NCBI RefSeq assembly: GCF_001509835.1
Contig: NZ_JXTJ01000006.1
Coordinates: 186,001 to 250,000, forward strand
From: Allobosea sp. WAO
GTDB taxonomy: Bacteria; Pseudomonadota; Alphaproteobacteria; Rhizobiales; Beijerinckiaceae
Direction: 5' to 3'
Length of the DNA: 64,000 nt
In this document: positions 8,658 to 16,403 of the stretch, piece after piece
How the letters are laid out: each line of letters begins with the position of its first letter
How positions within the stretch are numbered: position 1 is the first letter of the stretch
Notes under the pieces: model-generated
What the model was told of the DNA's origin: nothing
The model's input: the letters and a program-made list of their open reading frames with translations, nothing else
The model's database searches: none
Translations under genes and position numbers: made by a program

Positions 8658-9929
8658 TCAAGCTGCGAGCAGCGCCTTGTCGCCGCAGGATTGTGCCGTA
8701 ACCGGTAGAATCTGCCCCGCGGCGACGCTGTGCCCGAAGCGAACGAGGGTAAAATCCTCGGCCCGGCCGCTGTCGCCGCGCTCGGTCAGGACCGCGAGCT
8801 TGCGGCCTACCCGGGCCTGGAGGTGACGCTGGTGGGCGGCCTGCGCGGCGTCGCGCAGGCGCGAGGCACGCTCCCGCACGATCTCGCCGGGAAGCTGCGG
8901 CATGCGCGCCGCCGGCGTTCCCGGCCGGGCCGAGAACGGGAAGCCGTGGACATAGGACAGGCCGCATTCCTCGATCAGGGCGAGCGTTCGGGCGAACATC
9001 GCCTCGTCCTCGGTCGGAAAGCCGGCGATCAGGTCGGCGCCGAAGACGATCTCCGGCCGCAGGGCGCGCAGCTCGGCGCAGAACCGTATGGCGTCGGCCC
9101 GGCCGTGGCGGCGCTTCATGCGCTTCAGGATGAGATCGTCGCCGGATTGCAGCGAAAGATGCAGATGCGGCATCAGTCGCGGCTCGCTGGCGATCAGGTC
9201 GCGCAGTTCGTCATCGATCTCGACGGCGTCGAGCGAGGAAAGGCGCAGGCGCGGCAGATCGGGCAGCGCCGCGAGTAGCGCCTGGACGAGTCTGCCGAGC
9301 GAGGGAGCCTCCGGCCGTTCGCGGCCATAGCTTGTCAGATCGACGCCGGTCAGCACGATCTCGCGGGCGCCTTCGGCGACGAGCGCACGGCCCTGCGCCA
9401 CGACGTCCTCGATGGCGGCCGAGCGGGCGTTGCCGCGGCCGAGCGGGATGACGCAGAAGGTGCAGCGGTGATCGCAGCCGTTCTGGACCTGCAGGAAGCC
9501 GCGGGTGTGATTGGCGAGGGCGCGCGTGCGCTGCGGCGCGGCGCCCCGCGCCAGCATGATGTCACCGACCAGCAGCTTGTCTGAAGGCGCGCGATCGGTG
9601 CCGCGCAGGCTGTTGGAGGCCGCGAGCCGGCGCCAGTTCTCCGGCTCCAGCTTCTCGGCATTGCCGAGTACCGCAGCGACTTCCGGCATGGCCGCGAAGC
9701 GGTCGGGCTCGATCTGCGCCGCGCAGCCTGAGACGATCACCGGCCGCTCGGGCCGTTCGCGCGCCAGCCGGCGGATCGCCTGGCTGGCCTGGCGGACCGC
9801 CTCGGCGGTGACGGCGCAGCTGTTGACGATGGCGATGTCGCGCAAGCCGGCCGCCTCAGCCTGCGCCTGCATCGCCTCGCTCTCGACGAGGTTGAGGCGG
9901 CAGCCGAAGGTGAGGGTCTCGACCGGCAT
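8658..9929 (-). CDS. mtaB: tRNA N6-threonylcarbamoyladenosine (t6A37) methylthiotransferase MtaB
   Basis: This 423-residue radical-SAM enzyme converts t6A to ms2t6A at position 37 of ANN-decoding tRNAs. The N-terminal UPF0004 domain supplies three cluster cysteines, C10 (FGCRLN), C38 (NSCAV) and C69 (SGCAAQ). The radical-SAM cluster motif CDHRCTFC supplies C152, C156 and C159. Then follow GVDLTSYG, the HLSLQSGDD motif and a C-terminal TRAM-like region. It starts one base after the dapF stop, giving a dapF-mtaB operon that is conserved in Hyphomicrobiales, where ftsY usually follows. Here ftsY is not next. Confidence 0.95.
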   Translation of the reverse strand: MPVETLTFGCRLNLVESEAMQAQAEAAGLRDIAIVNSCAVTAEAVRQASQAIRRLARERPERPVIVSGCAAQIEPDRFAAMPEVAAVLGNAEKLEPENWRRLAASNSLRGTDRAPSDKLLVGDIMLARGAAPQRTRALANHTRGFLQVQNGCDHRCTFCVIPLGRGNARSAAIEDVVAQGRALVAEGAREIVLTGVDLTSYGRERPEAPSLGRLVQALLAALPDLPRLRLSSLDAVEIDDELRDLIASEPRLMPHLHLSLQSGDDLILKRMKRRHGRADAIRFCAELRALRPEIVFGADLIAGFPTEDEAMFARTLALIEECGLSYVHGFPFSARPGTPAARMPQLPGEIVRERASRLRDAAQAAHQRHLQARVGRKLAVLTERGDSGRAEDFTLVRFGHSVAAGQILPVTAQSCGDKALLAA

Positions 9930-9930
9930 C

Positions 9931-10812
9931 TCAGGCGGCGGCGAAGAGCGCCGGCTCCAGCACGCCTTCGCGTTCCAGCTCGACCGGGCCGGTCATCAGG
10001 ACATGGCCGTCGCTCTCGCGCCATTCGATCACGAGATCGCCGCCAGGCAGGCTGACGGTGGCCTTGCGGTCGCTGAGCTCGCGCCGGACGGCGGCGACCA
10101 GCGCCGCACAGGCGCCGGAGCCGCAGGCGCGGGTGATGCCGGCGCCGCGTTCCCAGACGCGAAGCACGATATGGTCGGGCGCCTTGACCGCTGCGAGGCC
10201 GATATTGGCGCGGTCGGGGAAGATCGGATGGTTCTCGAGCAACGGGCCGATCTGCTCGAGATTGAAGCGATAGGGGTCGTCGACGAAGAAGACGGCGTGC
10301 GGGTTGCCCATGCTGACGGCGCCCGGCGTGTGCAGGACGGGTGCATCGATCGGGCCGATCTGCAATTCGAAGCCGCTGGTATCGTGGAAGGGCTCGGCGA
10401 GCGGGATCTCGTCCCAGGCAAGGCGCGGCTTGCCCATGTCGACGGTGAAGACGAGGTCCGTGACGCGCGTCGAAGGCAGCAGGCCGCCCTTGGTTTCCAG
10501 CATGAGCGTCCTTTTCGCGGGATCGCCCATCTCAGGGGCCGCCATCATCGCCCAGGCGACGCAGCGCGTGCCGTTGCCGCAGGCACCGGCTTCGGAGCCG
10601 TCTGTGTTGTAGATGCGGACGAAGGCGTCGGTTCCGGGCGTTCTCGGATCATGCAGGACCATCAACTGGTCGAAATGCATCCCGGGCGCCGCGGCGATGG
10701 CACGCGCCTCCGCCTCGGATACGATAGACTTGGTGCCGCGCAGGTCGAGCACGGTGATCTCGTTGCCGAGGCCGTTCATCCTGAGGAACCGGCGATGCGC
10801 GAGAGCGTTCAT
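9931..10812 (-). CDS. dapF: Diaminopimelate epimerase
   Basis: The 293-residue enzyme interconverts LL- and meso-diaminopimelate for lysine and peptidoglycan synthesis. Both catalytic cysteines are present, C78 in ACGNGTRC and C230 in ACGSGACA, together with FRKMHGLGN-like RMNGLGNE near residue 11 and the GNPHAV motif near 170. The start at 10812 ([18 protein letters not shown]) matches the family; the frame remains open upstream. It forms a tight operon with mtaB. Confidence 0.96.
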   Translation of the reverse strand: MNALAHRRFLRMNGLGNEITVLDLRGTKSIVSEAEARAIAAAPGMHFDQLMVLHDPRTPGTDAFVRIYNTDGSEAGACGNGTRCVAWAMMAAPEMGDPAKRTLMLETKGGLLPSTRVTDLVFTVDMGKPRLAWDEIPLAEPFHDTSGFELQIGPIDAPVLHTPGAVSMGNPHAVFFVDDPYRFNLEQIGPLLENHPIFPDRANIGLAAVKAPDHIVLRVWERGAGITRACGSGACAALVAAVRRELSDRKATVSLPGGDLVIEWRESDGHVLMTGPVELEREGVLEPALFAAA

Positions 10813-10955
10813 ATCGTCACATGTCCATGATGATGCGGCTCTATGACCGAGACGCCGAAAAAACGCCACCCTGTGAGGCTCTTGTCTGCGCATGCGAACA
10901 GCGTAGCTTGCGGCGCAACGACGCGATTCGGTCGTGTCAGGTCGGGACTATCGGG

Positions 10956-11849
10956 ATGCGACACTCCAACCTGTACATGATCGCCCTGGCGGCCGGCCTT
11001 GCGGTTCCCGTAGCCGCGCCGGCCCAGAGCAGGGTCGCACCCCCGGCAAGCGTCGAAAGCACGCCATTGGCCCCGCCGCCCGGAGCGGTCGCGCCGGCGC
11101 AAAGCGCGCCGTCTACTCCGGCGCAGCAAGGCCAGGCTCAGCCTGGCCAGGGCCAGACATCGCCGACTCAGGTCGAGCCCCAGCCAGTCCAGCCACCGCC
11201 GACCCTGCCCGCTCCCGCCGCGCCCCAGCCGGTCCAACCCGCTCCGCCGGCGCCAGCCGAGCCGCAGCCGGTGCAGCCGCCGCCGACCTTGCCCAATCCG
11301 CTGCCGGCGCCGCCGGCGCAGCAGCAGACCGGCGCACCCAATCCCAATGCGACGCTGGCCGGCAAGCCGGGCGACCCGTCCGATGTCGACGAGGTCGCGC
11401 TCACCGCCCGGCCGGTGCTGACCCTGCCGGGACAATCGAGCTGGGACCAAGGGTTCCAGCGCCTCGCCGAGAGCATCAACCTTTTGCGTGCGGAGGCGAC
11501 GAAGGCCGGGCTGAAGATCGCCGGGCGGCCGCTCGCCCTGTTCGTCGAGACCGACGACAACGGCTTCAAGTTCGAGGCGATGCTGCCGGTCGACCGTGCG
11601 CCGGATGCGGCCGCGTCGGGCGCGCTGGCGAATGGCGTGCGGGCCGGCCTGTCGCCGTCGGGGCGTTCGCTGCGCTTCGTCCATACCGCCCCCTATGACG
11701 ACATCGACTCGACCTATGAGACGATCACCGCCTATCTCGAGGCCAAGAACATCGTCGTGAAGGACGCCTTCCTCGAGGAGTATGTCGGCGAGCTCAAGGA
11801 TCCCGGCGACCCAAATCTCGAGATCAACGTCTACGTCCAGCCGAAGTAG
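10956..11849 (+). CDS. Exported proline/glutamine-rich protein with C-terminal GyrI-like effector-binding domain
   Basis: The 297-residue product has a signal peptide (MRHSNLYMIALAAGLAVPVAAPAQS). A long low-complexity linker follows (about residues 25-130) rich in Pro, Gln and Ala, including repeated EPQPVQPPPTLP-type units at about 78 and 107. A globular domain of about 160 residues ends the protein. Its HTAPYDDIDSTYETITAYLEAK stretch followed by EEYVGELKD...NLEINVYVQPK is the signature of the GyrI-like/AraC-effector-binding (SOUL-like) fold, which is usually cytoplasmic. The start at ATG 10956 is chosen for the signal peptide. It is divergent from dapF. A ligand-binding role in the periplasm is inferred. 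Confidence 0.78.
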   Translation: MRHSNLYMIALAAGLAVPVAAPAQSRVAPPASVESTPLAPPPGAVAPAQSAPSTPAQQGQAQPGQGQTSPTQVEPQPVQPPPTLPAPAAPQPVQPAPPAPAEPQPVQPPPTLPNPLPAPPAQQQTGAPNPNATLAGKPGDPSDVDEVALTARPVLTLPGQSSWDQGFQRLAESINLLRAEATKAGLKIAGRPLALFVETDDNGFKFEAMLPVDRAPDAAASGALANGVRAGLSPSGRSLRFVHTAPYDDIDSTYETITAYLEAKNIVVKDAFLEEYVGELKDPGDPNLEINVYVQPK

Positions 11850-11866
11850 CGCATGGCCTTGCCGAC

Positions 11867-11945
11867 ATGGTCGGGCCTGTCCCGACCATGGTGTCTTCGT
11901 TTCACGCGGTGTTCGAGAGATGGGTGCTCGCCACAAGGGCGAGCA
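11867..11945. repeat. Dispersed palindromic element, copy 1 (class A)
   Basis: Two hairpins lie in tandem: ATGGTCGGG/CCCGACCAT (11867-11875, 11881-11889) and TGCTCGCC/GGCGAGCA (11925-11932, 11938-11945). The same two-hairpin plan with near-identical text recurs at 18008-18098 and 18540-18630, and half-copies occur at 42758 and 56949. It fills the gap between two convergent genes, as REP/BIME-type elements do. Confidence 0.8.
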
Positions 11946-11960
11946 TGGCGGGGCGGTGGC

Positions 11961-13019
11961 CTACGCTTCCCAGACCAGCCCGGGCTGCATCGCCTGGAAA
12001 CGCTCGGGCGGCAGTCCGGCCTTGTCCAGTGCGACGGTCAGGGCTTCGGCCGGGCGGCTGACGCCCTCGTCGGTGAGCTGGAACGTGCCCCAGTGATGGC
12101 CGAGCGCCTGCTCCGCGCGCAGGAAGCGCATCACCTCGACCGCCTCTTCCGGGTTCATGTGGTTGTCGCCCATGAACCAGCGCGGCTCGTAGGCGCCGAT
12201 CGGCAGTAGCGCGAGGCGGAAGGGCCCGTGCTTTTCCCCGAGCTCGCGATAGAGCGAGCCGTCATGGAAGCCGGTATCGCCGATATGGAAGAGCTTGCCG
12301 GCCGGTGTCTCGATCACGAACGAGCACCAGAGCGCCATGCGCCGGTCGAAGGCACCGCGCGCCGACCAGTGATAGCTCGGCACCAAGGTCACGGCGACCT
12401 TGTCGGACAGTGTCAGGCGTGTGCCCCAGTCGTGAGCCTCGGCCTGGATCGCGGCGTCACGCGCCTTGACGATGCTGTCATTGCCGAGCGGCATGATCAT
12501 GCGCGGCCGGTCGCGCTGGTGCAGCCGCGCCAGCGTGTCGACATCGAGATGGTCGTAATGGTTGTGGGTCACCAGCACGACGTCGATCTTCGGCAGGTTG
12601 GCGAAGGCGACGCCGGGGGCATTCACCCGCTTGGGCCCGAAGAAGGAGAAGGGGCTCGCGCGCTCCGAATAGACGGGGTCGACCAGGATGTTGAGGCCGG
12701 ACGCCTGGAGCAGGAAGGAGGCGTGGCCGAGATGGGCGAGGCGCAGGCCTTCGACGCTGGCCGGCGGCACATCCTGCGGCGGCGCCGGGAAATGTGCCGG
12801 AAACGCCTCCCGCTGCCGATTGCCGGTCTGCCAGCGCAGAAAGTCGAGCAACCCCTTCTTCACCGGGCGCCCGTCGCTGAAGGTCAGCCCGTTGAAATGG
12901 TCGCTGACCGGCCCCTGGTAATAGGGATTGCGCGAGCGGGCATAGGAGGCCCAGGCGACACCGCCGGAGGCGAAAAGCGCGGGGATTCCGAGGAAGCGGA
13001 GAAATTTGCGGCGGTTCAT
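11961..13019 (-). CDS. MBL-fold metallo-hydrolase (NAPE-PLD/UlaG-like) with Tat-type leader
   Basis: The 352-residue protein carries the metallo-beta-lactamase metal motif THNHYDHLD (residues 151-159), further ligands in IGDTGFHDGS and the late NHMNPEEA and LGHHWGTFQLT stretches. It belongs with bacterial N-acyl-phosphatidylethanolamine phospholipase D-like hydrolases. The N-terminus NRRKFLRFLGI has twin arginines and a hydrophobic segment, suggesting Tat export or membrane anchoring. The start at 13019 is preferred over an upstream in-frame start because of that leader. The substrate is unknown. The gene precedes no obvious partner; the methyltransferase upstream is 74 bases away. Confidence 0.85.
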   Translation of the reverse strand: MNRRKFLRFLGIPALFASGGVAWASYARSRNPYYQGPVSDHFNGLTFSDGRPVKKGLLDFLRWQTGNRQREAFPAHFPAPPQDVPPASVEGLRLAHLGHASFLLQASGLNILVDPVYSERASPFSFFGPKRVNAPGVAFANLPKIDVVLVTHNHYDHLDVDTLARLHQRDRPRMIMPLGNDSIVKARDAAIQAEAHDWGTRLTLSDKVAVTLVPSYHWSARGAFDRRMALWCSFVIETPAGKLFHIGDTGFHDGSLYRELGEKHGPFRLALLPIGAYEPRWFMGDNHMNPEEAVEVMRFLRAEQALGHHWGTFQLTDEGVSRPAEALTVALDKAGLPPERFQAMQPGLVWEA

Positions 13020-13093
13020 GACAGCCGATGTGGGCGGCGATCGGATGGTTTCAAGTCGCCGGCCTGGCGGGAAAGCAGCGGAAGCACCTGCGT

Positions 13094-13693
13094 TCAAGCG
13101 TTTTTGATCGCGAAGGCGTGTAGCCAGCGGGTCGGCTCGCCGTCATAGCCGCCGCCGGATTCCGCCGCGATGTCGAGGCTGCGCCAGGCGCCAGCGCCAT
13201 AGGCTTCGCGCAGCCATTCCGCCGAGGGGTAGTTGTAGTAGCGCCCGAAACGATCCCGCCCTTCCGCATCGCCGGCCTTGAAGCTGGCGTAGAAGGCGCC
13301 GCCCGGCCGCAAGGCGGCGTGGACCTTGGCGACGATGGCGGGGAGGGCGGCGCGCGGCACGTGCAACAGGCAGGCATTGGCCCAGATGCCGTCATAGGCC
13401 GCGCTGGCGGCGAGGTCCTCGAAGAGCAGGACCGCTACTGGCCGACCGAGCCGGAGCGCGGCCTGCGCCGCGAGTTCCGGCGAGCCGTCGGTCGGTGTCA
13501 CGTCGAAGCCGCGCGCCAGCAGCGCCGCGCTGTCCTGTCCGCCCCCGCAGCCGAGTTCGAGCACTTGTCCGCCGGCCGGAAGCAGGCGGGCGAAGCGCTC
13601 GATGCGAGCGCGGTCGGCTTCGCGCTCGCGCCCGGCATAGGTCTCGGCTTCCTCGGCGTAGAAGCCGAGCGTTGCGCTGTCGCGGGCGGGCAT
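13094..13693 (-). CDS. Class I SAM-dependent methyltransferase
   Basis: The 199-residue protein has a single Rossmann-type methyltransferase domain: motif I VLELGCGGGQDS at about 42-53, motif II VTPTDGSPELA at about 65-75, and the post-motif NACLLHVP near 107. It resembles the tellurite-resistance/UbiE-like group of small methyltransferases, but the acceptor cannot be read from the sequence. It follows the LysE-type exporter by 10 bases, so the two are probably co-transcribed. Confidence 0.85.
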   Translation of the reverse strand: MPARDSATLGFYAEEAETYAGREREADRARIERFARLLPAGGQVLELGCGGGQDSAALLARGFDVTPTDGSPELAAQAALRLGRPVAVLLFEDLAASAAYDGIWANACLLHVPRAALPAIVAKVHAALRPGGAFYASFKAGDAEGRDRFGRYYNYPSAEWLREAYGAGAWRSLDIAAESGGGYDGEPTRWLHAFAIKNA

Positions 13694-13703
13694 AGTGGTG
13701 GCC

Positions 13704-14324
13704 TCAGTGGCTGCTGGAGCGCATCGCGACCGTGGCGGCCCCGACCAGCAGGGTACCGCCGGCCTTGTTGAACAGGCCGATGGCGCGCGGATTGCTCACC
13801 ACCGAGCGGGCGCGCGAGGCGATCAGCGCGTAGCCTAGCGCATTGGCGAAGGCGAGGCCGATGAAAGTCGCCTCGAAGATCAGCATCTGCGTCCAGAAGT
13901 CGGCCTTCGGATCGAGGAACTGTGGCAGGAAGGCGACGAAGAAGGTGATGCCCTTCGGGTTCAGCGCCGTCACCAGCCAGGCATGGCCGAGCATCTTCCA
14001 GGCCGAGGTCGCATCCTTGCGCGGCTCGGCGTTGAGGCTGCCGCCGGCACGGAAGAGCTTGATGCCGAGATAGATGAGATAGGCGGCGCCGATCCATTTC
14101 AGGGCGGTGAAGATCGTCGCCGAGGTCGCGAGCAGGGCGCCGACGCCGAGCATGGAGAGGGTCATCGCCGTGAAGTCGCCCAGCGCCACGCCGACAGCCA
14201 TCGGGAAGGCGGTGCGCCAGCCCTGGCCGAGCGCATAGGAGATCACCAGAAGGATGGTCGGGCCGGGGATGACGAGCAGCACGGCGGTTGCGGCGGCGAA
14301 GGCGGCCCAGGTTTCGAAGGTCAT
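13704..14324 (-). CDS. LysE/RhtB family amino-acid exporter
   Basis: The 206-residue, six-helix inner-membrane protein shows the RhtB/LysE signature: PGPTILLVISYALGQGWRTAFPMAVGVALGD begins near residue 20, and NPKGITFFVAFLPQF near 123. It exports an amino acid or related metabolite, which is not identifiable here. It is the first gene of a two-gene unit with a methyltransferase. Confidence 0.9.
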   Translation of the reverse strand: MTFETWAAFAAATAVLLVIPGPTILLVISYALGQGWRTAFPMAVGVALGDFTAMTLSMLGVGALLATSATIFTALKWIGAAYLIYLGIKLFRAGGSLNAEPRKDATSAWKMLGHAWLVTALNPKGITFFVAFLPQFLDPKADFWTQMLIFEATFIGLAFANALGYALIASRARSVVSNPRAIGLFNKAGGTLLVGAATVAMRSSSH

Positions 14325-14543
14325 GGAAAGATGCTCCGGTTAAGGACCAGAGCCATCACCAGCCGGGGCGGTTTGTAAAGAGGGTGGTTCGGCCGGATTC
14401 CCGCGCCGTCCTCATGACGAAAGCGAAAAGTCGAGGCATTGCGGGAACCGCTCGTTGGGCCTGTGGCGCAGGCGGGCGCCGACCCTGTGGACTGATCTTC
14501 TTCCCTTGCGTCAGATGCTGCCTGTCTTCCAACAAGGCCGCCT

Positions 14544-14987
14544 ATGCCAAAACTGCTCTCGCGCATCCTTCTCGCCGTGATGCTGTGCTTCGCCAGCTCC
14601 GTCGCCCAGGCGGAATGGCGCCGGGCGGGGCCGGTCTGGAATGCGGACGATGCGCGCGGCAAGTGCCCGCGCGTCTGCGGCCGCGATGGCTGGGACGGCA
14701 ATTGGCGCCAGACCGGCCCGGGCTTCGAGGCGATCTGCAATTGCGGCAGCCGCTGGAGCGGGGGCGGCTACGGTTATGGCTCGGGCGACCGCGGCGTCGA
14801 TCAGCGCCGCGGCGGCTGGGACAGGCCGCGCGGGGCGCGCACGGTGCAGGTCGATGCCGGGCCGATCTGGCACAATGGCGATGCGCAGAACAAATGCCCC
14901 GGCGTCTGCAACCGAGTCGGTCGCTGGAACGGCAACTGGCAGACGATCGGACCGGGGCGTTCGGTCTGCGGCTGCGTCACGCGCTAG
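14544..14987 (+). CDS. Secreted tandem MVL-like (mannan-binding lectin) protein
   Basis: The 147-residue protein has a signal peptide (1-23, cleavage after AQA) and two copies of a module of about 43 residues. Copy 1 (25-67) and copy 2 (102-144) share AGPxWN/H, CPxxC, GxWxGNW and CxC. Each copy contributes four cysteines (41, 45, 65, 67 and 118, 122, 142, 144), enough for two disulfides per module. The pattern AGPIW...A...CP..C...W.GNW matches the Microcystis viridis lectin (MVL) family, which binds oligomannosides; the cysteines are typical of the proteobacterial members. A glycine/arginine-rich linker separates the modules. The biological ligand is unknown. Confidence 0.8.
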   Translation: MPKLLSRILLAVMLCFASSVAQAEWRRAGPVWNADDARGKCPRVCGRDGWDGNWRQTGPGFEAICNCGSRWSGGGYGYGSGDRGVDQRRGGWDRPRGARTVQVDAGPIWHNGDAQNKCPGVCNRVGRWNGNWQTIGPGRSVCGCVTR

Positions 14988-14996
14988 CCGCTGGGC

Positions 14997-15590
14997 TCAG
15001 AGCGACGGCCCCCAGCGGAAGGTCGTGGTGCCGCGGCCGCTGGCCGGCACGAGCGGCCCGGCGGAGAGTTCCTGGCGCTTTTCCGGCTCGGCGGCGAGCA
15101 CGATCGTCCACCAGGCGCCGTAACGGGTCTGCGGATTCTTCGCGAGGGCGATGCCCATGCGCGTCGCCTGCGGCATGACGAGATTGGCGGCGTGGCCGGA
15201 GGATTTCTTCCAGCCCTCGAAGGCTTCCTGCGTCGAGAAATAGCCGGCGCCGAGGTTCTCGGCCGCCCGCACCGTGTCCAGCCCGGCCGCATGGACGCGC
15301 GCGTTGAAGGTGCCGGCGGCGTCATGCGAGAGGCTGTCGTTCGCCGCCATCGCATCGGCCTGGCGCTGGGCCATGGTGGTCAGGCTCGGGTCGAGTCGAA
15401 CCGCGCCGAGGCCCCGCTCGGCGCGATGGGCGTTGAGGATGCGGACCGCTTCGGCCGAATCGAGCCTGACGGCGGCGAGGCGTTCCTGCCGCTTTGCATT
15501 CGGTGCGGTGGTCTCGCGCTGCTGCGTCGCGCAACCGGCCAGCAGCAGGGCGGTCAGAAGGGCTGCGCCCGAACGTGTCATCATGCTCAT
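14997..15590 (-). CDS. CAP-domain (SCP/PR1-like) lipoprotein
   Basis: The 197-residue product has a lipoprotein signal with lipobox LLAGC about 20 residues in. A CAP/cysteine-rich secretory domain follows: LNAHRAERGLGAVRLDPSLTTMAQRQADAMA, DSLSH (ligand histidine), AAENLGAG and AFEGWKKSSGHAANLV, all diagnostic of bacterial YkwD-like proteins. The start is MSMMTRSG at 15590; an in-frame ATG at 15614 is less likely. It is convergent with the MVL-like gene (9-base gap). Bacterial CAP proteins are envelope-associated, but their role is generally unknown. Confidence 0.9.
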   Translation of the reverse strand: MSMMTRSGAALLTALLLAGCATQQRETTAPNAKRQERLAAVRLDSAEAVRILNAHRAERGLGAVRLDPSLTTMAQRQADAMAANDSLSHDAAGTFNARVHAAGLDTVRAAENLGAGYFSTQEAFEGWKKSSGHAANLVMPQATRMGIALAKNPQTRYGAWWTIVLAAEPEKRQELSAGPLVPASGRGTTTFRWGPSL

Positions 15591-15683
15591 CGATCTTTGT
15601 CCGTCCCGCCGCATGCGGTCAGCGGGACGGCCTAATGCCGGATTCGGGCGAGAATGTCGCTGCCCTCAAGAATGTCGCGACGC

Positions 15684-16097
15684 TCAGCCGCGTCCGCCGT
15701 CGATGACGCGGCAGAGCGCGGCGCGCGTATAGGCTTCCGGCGCGACCTGGCCCTGCTGGACGACGAAGGCGGCATCGACGCGGGTGCCGCCGCCACTCTT
15801 GCGGGCGGTGATGCGCAAGGTCTGCGGGCGGCCCGAGCCGGAGGTCTCCTGCACGGCGAGCACCGAGCTCGTGGCCTTGTCGATGCGGATATCGGCGAAG
15901 CCCTCGGCCGAGACGGCGGCGGCGAGGTCCTTGAGCACTGCCGCCGGGGCGCGCTTGGCGATGCTGTCCCAGGTCTTGTAGGTCAGGCCGGTCAGCATCG
16001 GCGTGCCGACCACGGAGAAATTGCCCTCGCAGGACTGGGCCTGCGCCTGGGCGAGGCCGAGCGCCAGCATTGTCGCGGTGGTAGCCAAGAGCTTCAT
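15684..16097 (-). CDS. Small exported protein of unknown function
   Basis: The 137-residue product begins with a clear signal peptide (MKLLATTATMLALGLAQAQA), leaving a mature protein of about 117 residues. Two cysteines (SCEGNF near the new N-terminus and ALCRVID near the C-terminus) could pair. The alternating hydrophobic strands (VLAVQETS, TLRITARK, RVDAAFVV) suggest a small beta-rich fold. I do not recognise a family. It ends 94 bases before the CAP lipoprotein start and may share its transcript. Confidence 0.75.
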   Translation of the reverse strand: MKLLATTATMLALGLAQAQAQSCEGNFSVVGTPMLTGLTYKTWDSIAKRAPAAVLKDLAAAVSAEGFADIRIDKATSSVLAVQETSGSGRPQTLRITARKSGGGTRVDAAFVVQQGQVAPEAYTRAALCRVIDGGRG

Positions 16098-16202
16098 GTC
16101 GTCTCCGTCGTGGGGTTAGGGCGGGGATGGCTTTCGGGGGGCAGAAAAGCCGCCGGGCGAGGTGCGCTCGCCGGCAGCCGCTGCGCTATTGTGGGCTTTA
16201 GC

Positions 16203-16232
16203 TTGACTTTCGCCGCAATCTTCCGCTTTAAC
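16203..16232 (+). promoter_or_regulatory. Candidate sigma-70 promoter for the ffh-rpsP-rimM run
   Basis: TTGACT (16203-16208) is followed after 18 bases by TTTAAC (16227-16232), or after 17 by CTTTAA. It lies 170 bases upstream of ffh in the otherwise gene-free stretch 16098-16403, where I see nothing else except GC-rich sequence. Confidence 0.45.
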
Positions 16233-16403
16233 GCGCCATCCGTTTCGCCGCATCGACGAGACTTCATCCGCCGACCGGGCCGCTCATAGAGCTTCCATGA
16301 GCCCGGAGGTCAACGCCCGACAGCGCGTCTGCGCCCTCGGGCGCGAAACCGCTTGGGGGCTGAGCCTGGTCGGGCCGGCATTTGAGGCAGTAAGCAGGAA
16401 CGC

